Shown here: positions 50,897 to 58,823 of the stretch, one piece after another
How positions within the stretch are numbered: position 1 is the first letter of the stretch
Layout of the letters: each line of letters starts with the position of its first letter
Source: Actinomadura cremea
GTDB lineage: Bacteria > Actinomycetota > Actinomycetes > Streptosporangiales > Streptosporangiaceae
Direction: 5' to 3'
DNA: 64,000 nucleotides
Assembly (NCBI RefSeq): GCF_014648495.1
Contig: NZ_BMRF01000004.1
Coordinates: 1 to 64,000, forward strand
Notes under the pieces: generated by a model
Database searches by the model: none
What the model was told of the DNA's origin: nothing
What the model saw: only the letters and a program-made list of their open reading frames with translations
Position numbers and translations under genes: made by a program

Positions 50897-51304
50897 ATGG
50901 AGAGCACCGTGATCCGGGTGTCCACCGGATCGAAGGAGGCCGTGCACGACATCACGGCGGAATGCGAGCGGTTCGCCGCGGACGCCGGCGGCGACGGGCT
51001 GCTGCACGTCTTCGTGCCGCACGCCACCGCGGGCGTCGCGCTCATCGAACTCGGCGCGGGCAGCGGCGACGACCTGCTGGCCGCGCTCGGCGACCTGCTG
51101 CCCGCCGACGACCGGTGGCGCCACGCCCACGGATCGCGCGGGCACGGCAGATCGCACGTCATGCCCGCGGTCGTCCCGCCCTACGCGACCGTCCCGGTCA
51201 CCGGCGGACGGCTCGCGCTCGGCACGTGGCAGTCGGTCGCCCTCGTGGACCTCAACATCGACAATCCCGACCGCCAGGTCCGGTTGTCCTTCCTCAGGGG
51301 TTGA
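50897..51304 (+). CDS. YjbQ-family protein (secondary thiamine-phosphate synthase enzyme family)
   Basis: This is a 135-residue protein. HVFVPHATAGVALIEL supplies the two conserved histidines of the YjbQ family, and RLALGTWQSVALVDLN is the C-terminal signature. The family can show weak thiamine-phosphate synthase activity when overproduced, but its normal role is undetermined. It starts at an ATG 54 bp after the DUF1918 gene and may share its promoter. The dyad region before the DUF3052 gene begins just after its stop. Proximity to TPP-dependent AceE is suggestive only. Confidence 0.88.
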   Translation: MESTVIRVSTGSKEAVHDITAECERFAADAGGDGLLHVFVPHATAGVALIELGAGSGDDLLAALGDLLPADDRWRHAHGSRGHGRSHVMPAVVPPYATVPVTGGRLALGTWQSVALVDLNIDNPDRQVRLSFLRG

Positions 51305-51309
51305 CGGTT

Positions 51310-51511
51310 GTATCAAGATACGGGCTCGAATTTCACCCTCGGTGGCCGCTTAGTGACGGCCGATTCCGGCATCGGGCCAATGAGGGCGCCAAAAGCCGGG
51401 AAGACACTTGCGCTAGGGGCCCACACTTGTGTGGACTGTCCCGCAAACACCGCACAGGTGCGGACGGGCCGCCCGTCCCGGGGGGCCGTACAAGAGAAGT
51501 GCACAGGTGCA
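51310..51511. promoter_or_regulatory. Cluster of four dyads upstream of the DUF3052 gene
   Basis: The dyads are GTATC-AA-GATAC at 51310-51321, CCACA-cttg-TGTGG at 51421-51434, CCGCAC-AG-GTGCGG at 51450-51463 and GTGCAC-AG-GTGCAC at 51498-51511. The last two share the core GCACAGGTGC and lie 48 bp apart, as repeated operator sites would. No gene is seen in this 245-bp interval. The bound regulator is unknown. Confidence 0.5.
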
Positions 51512-51549
51512 CGGAGCACCGTGCGGACGAACGACATGGGAGGACTTTC

Positions 51550-51978
51550 GTGAGCGCGACCGCGGGTCAGGCGCAGTCTGAGCGCAGCCTGGCCGAACGG
51601 CTCGGCCTGAAGGCGGGCCAGGTGGTGCAGGAGATCGGCTACGACGACGACGTGGACGAGGAGCTCCGCGATTCCGTCGAGGCCGTCACGGGGAACGAGC
51701 TGGTCGACGAGGACTACGACGATGTGGTCGACATCGTGCTGCTGTGGTGGCGCGAGGACGACGGCGACCTGTTCGAGGGCCTGACCGACGCGATGGTCCC
51801 GCTCACCAGCGGCGGCGACATCTGGCTGCTGACGCCCAAGGCGGGACGCGACGGGCACGTGGAGCCCAGCGACATCGGCGAGGCGGCCGACACGGCCGGC
51901 CTCTCCCAGTCGCGCAGCCTCAGCGCGGGCAAGGAGTGGTCGGGGACGCGCCTCGCTGCGCCCAAGGTCAAGAAGTAG
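51550..51978 (+). CDS. DUF3052-family protein
   Basis: This 142-residue acidic protein starts at a GTG with gggagga upstream. It matches the actinobacterial DUF3052 family: ERLGLKAGQVVQEIGYDDDVDEELRD, DIVLLWWREDDGDLFEGL, GGDIWLLTPKAGRDGHVEP. In Mycobacterium tuberculosis the homologue Rv2239c is near aceE and ahpE, the same grouping as here. Function not established. The conserved neighbourhood with a peroxiredoxin and E1p suggests a role in central metabolism or redox control. Confidence 0.9.
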   Translation: MSATAGQAQSERSLAERLGLKAGQVVQEIGYDDDVDEELRDSVEAVTGNELVDEDYDDVVDIVLLWWREDDGDLFEGLTDAMVPLTSGGDIWLLTPKAGRDGHVEPSDIGEAADTAGLSQSRSLSAGKEWSGTRLAAPKVKK

Positions 51979-52470
51979 ACGCGCGGGGACGGGCGAGCCC
52001 TCGCCCGTCCCCGGACCGAGGCCGGCCCGCGCCCGCAGGGCTCGCTCCGGCGGCCCCGAGCCGCGCCCGCACCCCGCCCGCGAGCCGCCCGCCGACTCCG
52101 CCTCCGGCCACTGCGGAGCCGCTCCGGCCGCCATGCGGTGGGGCGTGCCACGCGTGGGAGGCGCTCACCGGACTCGTCCGTGAGCGGGTGGGGCCGCGCG
52201 GAAGTATTCGCCTGGGTTGCCTTACCGTAGAGTCGACCATGACTCGCCGAGGACCTTCGGTCACGACCCCAGCAACCCATACCTCGGCCCCGTGCGAACC
52301 TGGGCCACTGCGATCGCGTCCCGGAGGCAGGTTCGAGCGAAGCGAGAACCTGATCGCGCAGCGAGCCCCTGGCGAGTCGGAGCGATGCAGCGAGCGCACG
52401 CAAGGCCCGTCGAAGGAAGGCCGCCCAGCGGCCCGGCGCCGAGGGTCTTGCAAGAGAACAGGGAGAGGCT
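51979..52470. other. Gene-free interval with structured sequence before ahpE
   Basis: About 490 bp contain a terminator for the DUF3052 gene (51985-52012) and a GAGTC-N6-GACTC dyad (52230-52245). From 52311 there is a tract of short GAGCGAAGC/GCGAGC-like words with a CAGGTTC-N11-GAACCTG hairpin (52328-52352). I see no credible ORF or tRNA. Confidence 0.6.
51985..52012 (+). terminator. Terminator of the DUF3052 gene
   Basis: A perfect 11-bp stem (GGGGACGGGCG / CGCCCGTCCCC) with a 6-nt loop starts 7 bp after the stop. Confidence 0.75.
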
Positions 52471-52929
52471 TTGGCGGTTGAGGTAGGCGACGGCGCACCG
52501 GACTTCGAGCTGAAGGACCAGCACGGGACGCCGGTGAAGCTGTCGGACTTCCGGGGGCGCAAGAACGTCGTCCTGGTGTTCTATCCGCTGGCGTTCAGCG
52601 GTGTCTGCACCGGCGAACTGTGCGAGATCAGGGACGAGCTGCCCACGCTGGGCGGGGACGACGTGCAGGTCCTGGCGGTGTCGGTGGACTCGATGTTCGC
52701 CCTGCGCGCCTGGGCCGAGCAGGAGAAGTACCAGTTCCCGCTGCTCGCGGACTTCTGGCCGCACGGCGGGGTCGCACAGCGCTACGGGGTGTTCGACGAG
52801 GAGAAGGGCCTCGCCACGCGCGGGACCTTCATCATCGACACCGAGGGCGTGGTCCGGTGGAAGGTCGAGAACGCCATCCCGGACGCGCGTGACATCGACG
52901 AGTACCGCAAGGCGCTCGCCGGTCTCTGA
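52471..52929 (+). CDS. ahpE: AhpE-type peroxiredoxin
   Basis: This 152-residue AhpC/TSA-family peroxidase starts at a TTG behind gggagagg. The peroxidatic cysteine is C46 in [12 protein letters not shown], with the threonine-type FYPLAF lead-in. Mycobacterial AhpE is a 1-Cys enzyme, but here a second cysteine follows at C51 (GELCEIRD), a possible resolving or mycothiol-linked partner. It reduces peroxides and peroxynitrite in the cytoplasm. The order DUF3052 then AhpE next to aceE is conserved in mycobacteria. A structured leader lies upstream. Confidence 0.87.
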   Translation: MAVEVGDGAPDFELKDQHGTPVKLSDFRGRKNVVLVFYPLAFSGVCTGELCEIRDELPTLGGDDVQVLAVSVDSMFALRAWAEQEKYQFPLLADFWPHGGVAQRYGVFDEEKGLATRGTFIIDTEGVVRWKVENAIPDARDIDEYRKALAGL

Positions 52930-52989
52930 GCGAACGGGCCGGTTCCGGTCATGTGGCCGGAACCGGCCCCCGCACCTTCTGGAGGTGTG

Positions 52990-53328
52990 ATGCCCTGCTT
53001 CCGCTGCGGGGCGCGGCAGACCGATCCCCTGCGAGGCGCGAGCCCGTGGCGGCGCGGGGTCCGGGCGGACCACCAGGTGCTGGTCTGCCCCGGCTGCCAG
53101 GCCGTCCACGGCTGGGCGGACGAACTCGACCGCTGCTCCGCCTGCGAATCGGCCGCGCTCGTGTGCCGGCTCGGCGAGGTGGAGTGCCGCGACTGCGGCC
53201 ACACGCGCGAGGCCGTCCGGGACGATCTCGTCCGTGCGGGCGCGCAGGGCGGGGCCGGCGATCGGGACCTGTCGGCGGAGGTCGCGGCGGCGCTGAGCCG
53301 GGTCCTCAACCGGGGCCCGGCGGGCTGA
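52990..53328 (+). CDS. Small multi-zinc-ribbon protein
   Basis: This 112-residue protein starts at an ATG with ggaggtg just upstream. Four CxxC knuckles are spaced along it: CFRCG at residue 3, VCPGCQ, RCSACE and CRDCG by about 76. They would form two zinc ribbons. The remaining C-terminus is alanine-rich and helical (LSAEVAAALSRVLNR). No enzymatic domain is present. A nucleic-acid or protein-binding role is likely by architecture. It sits between ahpE and the K+ channel and may be co-transcribed with ahpE. Confidence 0.75.
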   Translation: MPCFRCGARQTDPLRGASPWRRGVRADHQVLVCPGCQAVHGWADELDRCSACESAALVCRLGEVECRDCGHTREAVRDDLVRAGAQGGAGDRDLSAEVAAALSRVLNRGPAG

Positions 53329-53352
53329 CCTGCGCGTTCGTCGTTCGCGGGC

Positions 53353-53388
53353 TTGACCGCCGGGCGCGGGGGCTGCCAGGCTGCGCGG
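53353..53388 (+). promoter_or_regulatory. Promoter for a leaderless K+ channel mRNA
   Basis: TTGACC (53353-53358), an 18-bp spacer and CAGGCT (53377-53382) end 6 bp before the GTG at 53389. The start of transcription would fall at or near the start codon, and no ribosome site is present. This fits a leaderless transcript. Confidence 0.5.
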
Positions 53389-54450
53389 GTGCCGATCCTG
53401 CTGTTCCAGTTGCTCAACCGGGTCACCGCGCGCTCCTGGCGGGTGCCCGCGCTGGTGCTGGCGGGGGCGTTCGTGCTCGGCTGGGTGCTGATCGCGGTGT
53501 TCGAGGCGCCGGGCGCGGAGATCAAGGAGCCGCTCGGGTACGTCTGGTACTTCATCGTCAGCGGCACCACGACCGGGTACGGCGATCTGTCGCCGGAGTC
53601 GGTCGGCGGGCGGATCGGCGGCGTGCTGATCATCGGCTCGGGCGTGACGGCGGGGCTCGTGCTGTTCGCGGAGCTGACGCTCTGGATGTCGAAGGGCAGG
53701 ACGATGAAGGCCAACGGGCATGCGCAGCTGCACCATCGGGGCCACGTCGTGGTCGTCGGCTACGAGCGGGACGGGCTGCGCTCGATCATCGGGCAGTTGC
53801 GGGCCGACCCGGAGTTCGCGCGGACGGCCGTGGTCACGGTGTTCTGGTCCGGTGAGCTGTCGGGGGAGAACCCCGACCCGGACCTGTACGACGTGGTGGA
53901 GTTCGACGCCACCGCGTTCGACCGCGCCTGCCTGAAGGACGCGCGGACCGTCCTGACCGTGGGTCGGGGCGACGACGAGACGGTGCGGGTGATGCTGCAG
54001 GTCGCCGCGCATCTGCGGCGGCACGGGGAACCGGCGGTGCATCTGCTGGCCGGGCTGCGCGACGGTGGCCGCCGCGCGGAGATGGCCGAGGCGCTCGCGC
54101 TGATCGGGCAGGACGTCGAGGCGGTGGACATCGACGATCCCGCCGTGGTGGCGGACTCGATTCGCAATCCGGGGGTCTCGGCGATCTACCACAACCTGGC
54201 GAGCACCCTCGATACGGACGGAACGCTCTACCGGGTGGACGTGCCGGAGGGCGTGGGCGAGTGGCCCCGGTTGGACGTCGCGATCTTCCTGTTGCGGCGG
54301 GGCAGCACGCTGCTGGCGGTGGGGGAGTCGCACCGGCCGAACGCCCGGTTCCGGCTGTCGGCGTCGCCGGGCGAGACGGTCCGCGGCGGGCAGTCGCTCG
54401 CGCTGGTCGCCCTGGAACGGCCCGAGATCCCCTGGCACGAACTGTCCTGA
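53389..54450 (+). CDS. Potassium channel with TrkA-N/RCK domain
   Basis: This is a 353-residue protein. TM1 (about 15-38), the pore loop with selectivity filter TTTGYGD (about 60-66) and TM2 (about 75-100) form a two-helix channel unit. A cytoplasmic RCK domain with GHVVVVGYERDG follows, and a second regulatory part extends to the end. It should assemble as a tetramer and conduct K+ under nucleotide or ion control. The GTG at 53389 is used. A terminator lies 12 bp after the stop, between it and the phosphoribulokinase gene. Confidence 0.9.
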   Translation: MPILLFQLLNRVTARSWRVPALVLAGAFVLGWVLIAVFEAPGAEIKEPLGYVWYFIVSGTTTGYGDLSPESVGGRIGGVLIIGSGVTAGLVLFAELTLWMSKGRTMKANGHAQLHHRGHVVVVGYERDGLRSIIGQLRADPEFARTAVVTVFWSGELSGENPDPDLYDVVEFDATAFDRACLKDARTVLTVGRGDDETVRVMLQVAAHLRRHGEPAVHLLAGLRDGGRRAEMAEALALIGQDVEAVDIDDPAVVADSIRNPGVSAIYHNLASTLDTDGTLYRVDVPEGVGEWPRLDVAIFLLRRGSTLLAVGESHRPNARFRLSASPGETVRGGQSLALVALERPEIPWHELS

Positions 54451-54461
54451 ACGTGGGAGAA

Positions 54462-54504
54462 GGCCGGGAGGGCGCCGTGCGCCCGAAGGGGCGCCCTCCC
54501 GGCC
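54462..54504. terminator. Terminator between K+ channel and phosphoribulokinase genes
   Basis: A perfect 15-bp stem (54462-54476 with 54490-54504) with a 13-nt loop lies between the convergent genes. Confidence 0.85.
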
Positions 54505-54582
54505 GCCGCGTCGCGCGGCCCGGGGTACAGGTCCGAAACCCCGGGGCCTCCCCGCGCGTCCGCGGAGCCTGAACCCTACGGG

Positions 54583-55551
54583 TCAGGCGGCTTGGCGGTG
54601 ATCCGCGTCGAGCAGGTGGTAGAGCAAGAGCAGCTGGGTGATGGCGAGCGGGTCGCTGGTGCCGGTGTCGCCGAGGCGGCCGAGGGCGTCGGGGGCGACG
54701 AGGCCGTCGCCCGCACGGGCGCCGAGCCGTGACCAGATGGCCTTCTTGACGACCTGCGACTCCTCGGGCGAGACGTAGCCGTGCACGTGCAGGGCGTCCA
54801 CGGGACGCCCGTCGGTGTCGCGGTGCAGGCGCAGGTGCATGGCCGTCTCGGCGCCGGGTTCGGCGTCCAGGACGCCCGCCAGCTCGGGGTGGTCGATCGT
54901 CGGGCGCAGCAGGAGTTCGGCCGACAGCGGCGTGCCGGGCGGGTCGACGCGGCCGGCGACCGGGGCGAACCGGACGACGATGTCGGCGTGCTTGCGCTGC
55001 GGGCGGATGTAGGCGGCGCTCTCGGGCTCGCGCCGGGCCAGCTCCGCGCGGACCTGCTCGGGGGAGTAGCCGCGCTTCTCGCAGTCGCGGGCGACCTTCC
55101 ACGAGTGCCGCAGCGGTTCGGGCGGGTCGAGGTAGACGGTGATGTCGAAGCAGGCGCGGGCGAGGCGCGTGTGCAGGGGCAGCAGCCCTTCGACGATCAC
55201 GAAGTCGCGGGGCTCGACCAGTTCCGGCCGGACGAGACGGCCGGTCGCGTGGTCGTACACGGGTTTGAGGATCGGCTCGCCCATCGACAGGAGCTGGAGG
55301 TGCTGCTCCATGATGTCGACGTGGTTGCAGTCGGGGTGCAGCGCCGTGAAGGGTTTGCCGGCGCGTTCCTCGCGGTCGTAGCGGTGGTAGTCGTCCACGC
55401 AGACCGCCGTCATCCGGTCGGCCCCCAGACACCGCACAAGCCCCCGCGTGAGTGTGGTCTTGCCCGCCGCGCTGTCCCCGGCGATGGCGAGCATGACGGG
55501 GCGGCGGCCCGAGCCGCGCGCCCGGAGCATATGCACGATCCGATGGGGCAC
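54583..55551 (-). CDS. prk: Phosphoribulokinase
   Basis: This 322-residue enzyme makes ribulose-1,5-bisphosphate from ribulose-5-phosphate and ATP, the step before RuBisCO. Walker A is GDSAAGKTT (about 24-32), VDDYHRYDREERAG holds the substrate-binding aspartates, and HPDCNHVDIM and FVIVEGLLPLHT are family signatures. The GTG start follows GGAGGAGCGAGG. It is transcribed away from the cbbLSX genes and about 5 kb from them, so the Calvin cycle genes are split but linked. It may respond to the same conditions. Uridine kinase is an alternative reading, but the motifs favour phosphoribulokinase. Confidence 0.92.
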   Translation of the reverse strand: MPHRIVHMLRARGSGRRPVMLAIAGDSAAGKTTLTRGLVRCLGADRMTAVCVDDYHRYDREERAGKPFTALHPDCNHVDIMEQHLQLLSMGEPILKPVYDHATGRLVRPELVEPRDFVIVEGLLPLHTRLARACFDITVYLDPPEPLRHSWKVARDCEKRGYSPEQVRAELARREPESAAYIRPQRKHADIVVRFAPVAGRVDPPGTPLSAELLLRPTIDHPELAGVLDAEPGAETAMHLRLHRDTDGRPVDALHVHGYVSPEESQVVKKAIWSRLGARAGDGLVAPDALGRLGDTGTSDPLAITQLLLLYHLLDADHRQAA

Positions 55552-55696
55552 CTCGCTCCTCCGTCCTGCGGAATTCAGTTTTCGCTATGAGAGTATGCTG
55601 CACCTCCCGGCGGCGCTTCCCCCATTCAGGGGAGAGCACGGGTGAGACCCGGACGGGGGGCTACTGGCGAGTAGCTTCCGGTTGTATCGTGCCGGG

Positions 55697-56353
55697 ATGA
55701 GCGTCCCCGTACGCGTCGTCCTGGTCGACGACCACGAGATGATCCTGGCCGGGCTGCAGGCGATGCTGGCCGGGTTCTCCGGCCGCGTGCGCGTCGTCGG
55801 GCAGGCGGGGACGGGCGAGGAGGCCGCCCGGCTGGTCACGACGCTCCGCCCGGACGTGGTGCTCCTGGACGTCCGGCTCGGCCCCGAGAGCGGCCTCGAC
55901 CTGTGCAGGCAGCTCACCGGCCGTGTCCCCGAGGTCCGCGTGGTGTTCCTGTCGGTGTACGACGACGAGCAGTACGTCTTCGAGGCGCTGCGCGCCGGGG
56001 CCGGGGGCTACCTGCTGAAACGGGTGGACGGGCCGGAGCTGGTGCGCCGGCTGGAGGAGGTCGCGCAGGGCGAGACGGTCGTCGACCCGACGCTCGCGGG
56101 GCGGATGGCGGTCACGGCGGCCCGGCTGACCCGCGGCGAGTTCTGGCCGGGCGCCAACCGGGGCCTCACCCAGCGCGAGAGCGAGGTGCTGTCGCTGCTG
56201 GTCGGCGGGCTGTCGAACCGGGCGATCGCGTCCCGGCTCGTGCTGAGCGAGGAGACGGTCAAGAGCCACCTGCGCGCGCTGTACCGCAAGCTGGAGGTGA
56301 CCGACCGGTCGGCGGCGACGGCGGTCGCGCTGCGCGAGGGCCTGTTCCGGTGA
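55697..56353 (+). CDS. NarL/LuxR-family response regulator
   Basis: This is a 218-residue regulator. The receiver domain has VDDHEMI, the phosphoacceptor Asp in VVLLDVRLGPES (about 57) and the Lys in YLLKRVDG. The LuxR helix-turn-helix is at about 155-210 (LTQRESEVLSLLVGGLSNRAIA). A GTATCG/TATCGTG element just upstream suggests a short or leaderless transcript. It overlaps the following kinase (GTGA). It is divergent from the phosphoribulokinase gene with about 145 bp between starts. It could control prk or cbbLS, but this is only positional. Confidence 0.9.
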   Translation: MSVPVRVVLVDDHEMILAGLQAMLAGFSGRVRVVGQAGTGEEAARLVTTLRPDVVLLDVRLGPESGLDLCRQLTGRVPEVRVVFLSVYDDEQYVFEALRAGAGGYLLKRVDGPELVRRLEEVAQGETVVDPTLAGRMAVTAARLTRGEFWPGANRGLTQRESEVLSLLVGGLSNRAIASRLVLSEETVKSHLRALYRKLEVTDRSAATAVALREGLFR

Positions 56354-57495
56354 CCGTCCCCGCCGCGCTGGCCGGTCGCGGCTCCGACCTGCTCGTCCGC
56401 ATCGTCGGCGTCGCCTGCTCCGACCGCGAGCTGCCGCAACTGGCGGACGAACTCGCCGGACTCGTCGTCCGCTCGGCGCGCGCGCTGACCTTCTGCGACG
56501 TCTACGTCCTGGACGACGACGGCCGCGTGCTGGAGTCGCGGGGCGTGCCCGTCCTGCTGGGCGAGGGCGACGTCGGACGGGCCGCAGCCCACGGACGGGC
56601 GCGCGCGCACGGGGACGGCAGGGGCGCGGCCGTCCCGGTGCTCAGCGGCGGCACGGTCATCGCGGTGCTGGACGTCCGGTCCGCGGGCCCGTGCGCGCCG
56701 GAGGACGTCGCGCTGGTCACGGCCCTCGCCGACCTGTTCGCGCCCGTGCTGTGCTCGTGCCGCCGGCTGCGCGCCGCCCGCGAGCGCGAGCACGCCGCCG
56801 AGCGGTTCGCGGAGCGGGCCGTCGAGGCGCAGGAGGCGGAGCGGTCGCGGTTGAGCCGGGAGATCCACGACGGGATCGCGCAGCGGCTCGCCGGGCTCGG
56901 GTTCCACCTGTCGGCGGCCGAACGGGCGCTGCCCGAGCACCATCCCGAGGGCCTCGCGCAGATCATGATCGCCCGGTCGCTGTGCGAGCTGGCCGCGGCC
57001 GAGACCCGCGCGGCGATCGGCGGCCTGCGCCCGCCCGTCCTGGACGACCTCGGCCTGTCCGCGGCGCTCGCCACCCTCGCCCGCGAGGCCGGGGACGGCG
57101 CGGGACCGTCCGGCCGCCCGCTGGACGTCACCGTCACCGTCGAGGGCGAGCTGGAGGACGCGCTGCCCGACCACGTGCAGACCGCGCTGTACCGGATCGC
57201 GCAGGAGGCGGTCGGCAACAGCCTCCGGCACGCGTCCGCGTCCTGCGTCGACCTGCTGCTGGAGCTCTTCGGCGACCGGGTGCGGCTCACGGTCGCCGAC
57301 GACGGCGCCGGCTTCTCGATCCAGGACGTCCTCGGGCCGGGCGGGCGCGGGCGGCGCCCGGACTCCTACGGGCTGCGCGGCATGACCGAGCGCGCCGAAC
57401 TGCTCGGCGGGCGCGTCACGGTGACGAGCCGTCCCGGCGTCGGGACGACGGTCGAGGCCGTCGTCCCGATCCCGGGCCTCGCCGGGCCGGGCTAG
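56350..57495 (+). CDS. GAF-domain histidine kinase (cytoplasmic)
   Basis: This 381-residue sensor kinase has no membrane helix. The N-terminal 150 residues form a GAF-like domain (DVYVLDDDGRVLES, VLSGGTVIAVLDVRSAGP) that may bind a redox-sensitive cofactor or small molecule. The phosphoacceptor histidine is in RLSREIHDGIAQRL (about 172). The ATPase lobe has NSLRHASAS, VADDGAGF and YGLRGMTERAELLGG. The GTG start overlaps the response regulator. Cytoplasmic GAF kinases of this kind often sense oxygen, redox or nitric oxide. Ligand not visible. Confidence 0.88.
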   Translation: MTVPAALAGRGSDLLVRIVGVACSDRELPQLADELAGLVVRSARALTFCDVYVLDDDGRVLESRGVPVLLGEGDVGRAAAHGRARAHGDGRGAAVPVLSGGTVIAVLDVRSAGPCAPEDVALVTALADLFAPVLCSCRRLRAAREREHAAERFAERAVEAQEAERSRLSREIHDGIAQRLAGLGFHLSAAERALPEHHPEGLAQIMIARSLCELAAAETRAAIGGLRPPVLDDLGLSAALATLAREAGDGAGPSGRPLDVTVTVEGELEDALPDHVQTALYRIAQEAVGNSLRHASASCVDLLLELFGDRVRLTVADDGAGFSIQDVLGPGGRGRRPDSYGLRGMTERAELLGGRVTVTSRPGVGTTVEAVVPIPGLAGPG

Positions 57496-58670
57496 CGGGA
57501 GGTCAGCACCCGGAACGTCAGGCCCGCCCGGTCCAGCCGCTCCAGCAGCGCGTCGCCCATCGCGGTCGCCGTGGTGACCTGCCCGGACGTCTCCGGAAGC
57601 TCGTCGCGGGCGAGGCACAGCGCCGACTCGCCCAGCATCTTCGCCGTCTCGCCGTAGCCGGGGTCGCCGCCCGCCACCTCGGTGACGACGCGGCGCCCGC
57701 CGCCCTCGCCGGCGAACTTCACGCTGAACCAGTTGCGGGCGCGGGCCTCGGCCGACGGCCCCTGCCCGGCGGGCTTGATCCGGGTCAGCAGCGTCCGCGC
57801 GGGCGGGACCTGCGCGAGCACGGTGAGGGCCCCCGCCCCGGCGGCCATCGCGGCGGCGGCCGGCAGCCGCTTCACCGCGATGTAGTGCCCGTAGCTGAAG
57901 TCCGGGCCGTACCGGTCGAGCGCGGCGGCGGAGCGGGCGACGATCTGCGGGTCGATCGTCGGCATCGGCAGCGTCCAGCCGTCCCCGATGCGGTTCTTCG
58001 GTGCCGGGCGCCGCGACACCCGCACCCGCCGGCCGTCCGGACGGTCCTCGACCGCGCGGCGCTCCCGCTCGGCCCGCGCCATCCCGGGCAGGTCGGCGAA
58101 GATCCCGAGGGCCGAGTGGACCGTGCCGCCGGACGCGTCCCCGCGCGCCCGGAGGAAGCCCTCGACGTGCAGGGGGACGCCCTCGGGAAGCTGCTTCACC
58201 GTGAAGTACACGCCGAGGTCGTGCGGGATCGAGTCGAAGCCGCACGCGTGGACGATCCGGGCGCCGGTGCGCACGGCCTCCGCGTGGTACTTCACGTACA
58301 TCCGGTCGACGAACGTCGGTTCGCCCGTGAGGTCGACGTAGTCGGTGCCGGCGCGCGCGCACGCCGCGACGAGCGGCTCGCCGTGCTTGACGTACGGGCC
58401 CACGGTCGTGACGACGACGCGCGCCGAACGGGCCAGCTCGTCGATCGAGCCCTGGTCGGACGAGTCGGCCTCCAGTAGCGGCAGTTCGGCGCACGCCGGG
58501 TCGATCTCGGCGAGCCGGTCGCGGACCGTCGCGAGCTTGGCCGCGCTCCGTCCGGCGATGGCCCAGCGCGTCCCGGGATCGGCGTGCCCGGCCAGGTACT
58601 CGGCGGTCAGCCCGCCGGTGAACCCGGTGGCCCCGAACAGAACGATGTCGTACGGGCGGTCGGCGGTCAT
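57492..58670 (-). CDS. Trans-acting enoyl reductase / saccharopine dehydrogenase-family protein
   Basis: This 392-residue protein is typical of the actinobacterial saccharopine dehydrogenase-like family that includes mycobacterial trans-acting enoyl reductases. VLFGATGFTGGLTAEYLA (about 9-26) is the NAD(P) loop. TVGPYVKHGEPLV, YVDLTGEPTFV, CGFDSIPHDLGVYF and GDPGYGETAKML follow as in that family. It likely reduces an enoyl or related lipid intermediate. The start is the ATG at 58670. It is convergent with the kinase gene (overlap of 4 bp) and divergent from the small membrane protein. There is no visible link to the Calvin genes. Confidence 0.85.
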   Translation of the reverse strand: MTADRPYDIVLFGATGFTGGLTAEYLAGHADPGTRWAIAGRSAAKLATVRDRLAEIDPACAELPLLEADSSDQGSIDELARSARVVVTTVGPYVKHGEPLVAACARAGTDYVDLTGEPTFVDRMYVKYHAEAVRTGARIVHACGFDSIPHDLGVYFTVKQLPEGVPLHVEGFLRARGDASGGTVHSALGIFADLPGMARAERERRAVEDRPDGRRVRVSRRPAPKNRIGDGWTLPMPTIDPQIVARSAAALDRYGPDFSYGHYIAVKRLPAAAAMAAGAGALTVLAQVPPARTLLTRIKPAGQGPSAEARARNWFSVKFAGEGGGRRVVTEVAGGDPGYGETAKMLGESALCLARDELPETSGQVTTATAMGDALLERLDRAGLTFRVLTSR

Positions 58671-58823
58671 GGGTGCCCCTTTCGGTGCCCTTTCGCGGTC
58701 CCGAACACCATTCTGTCGTCCCGGCGGCGCGATCCGCGCGCGAAGCGCCGGGTGTGAGCGACCACACCGGGCCGCCCGATGTGGCAACGTTCGTCCTACG
58801 GCAGGTGAACGGAAGGGGAACGC

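Noticed and set aside
52311-52460. tRNA-like T-loop word GGTTCGAGC before ahpE
   Set aside because: No acceptor, anticodon or D-arm pairing can be made around it; it is a hairpin with a purine-rich loop.
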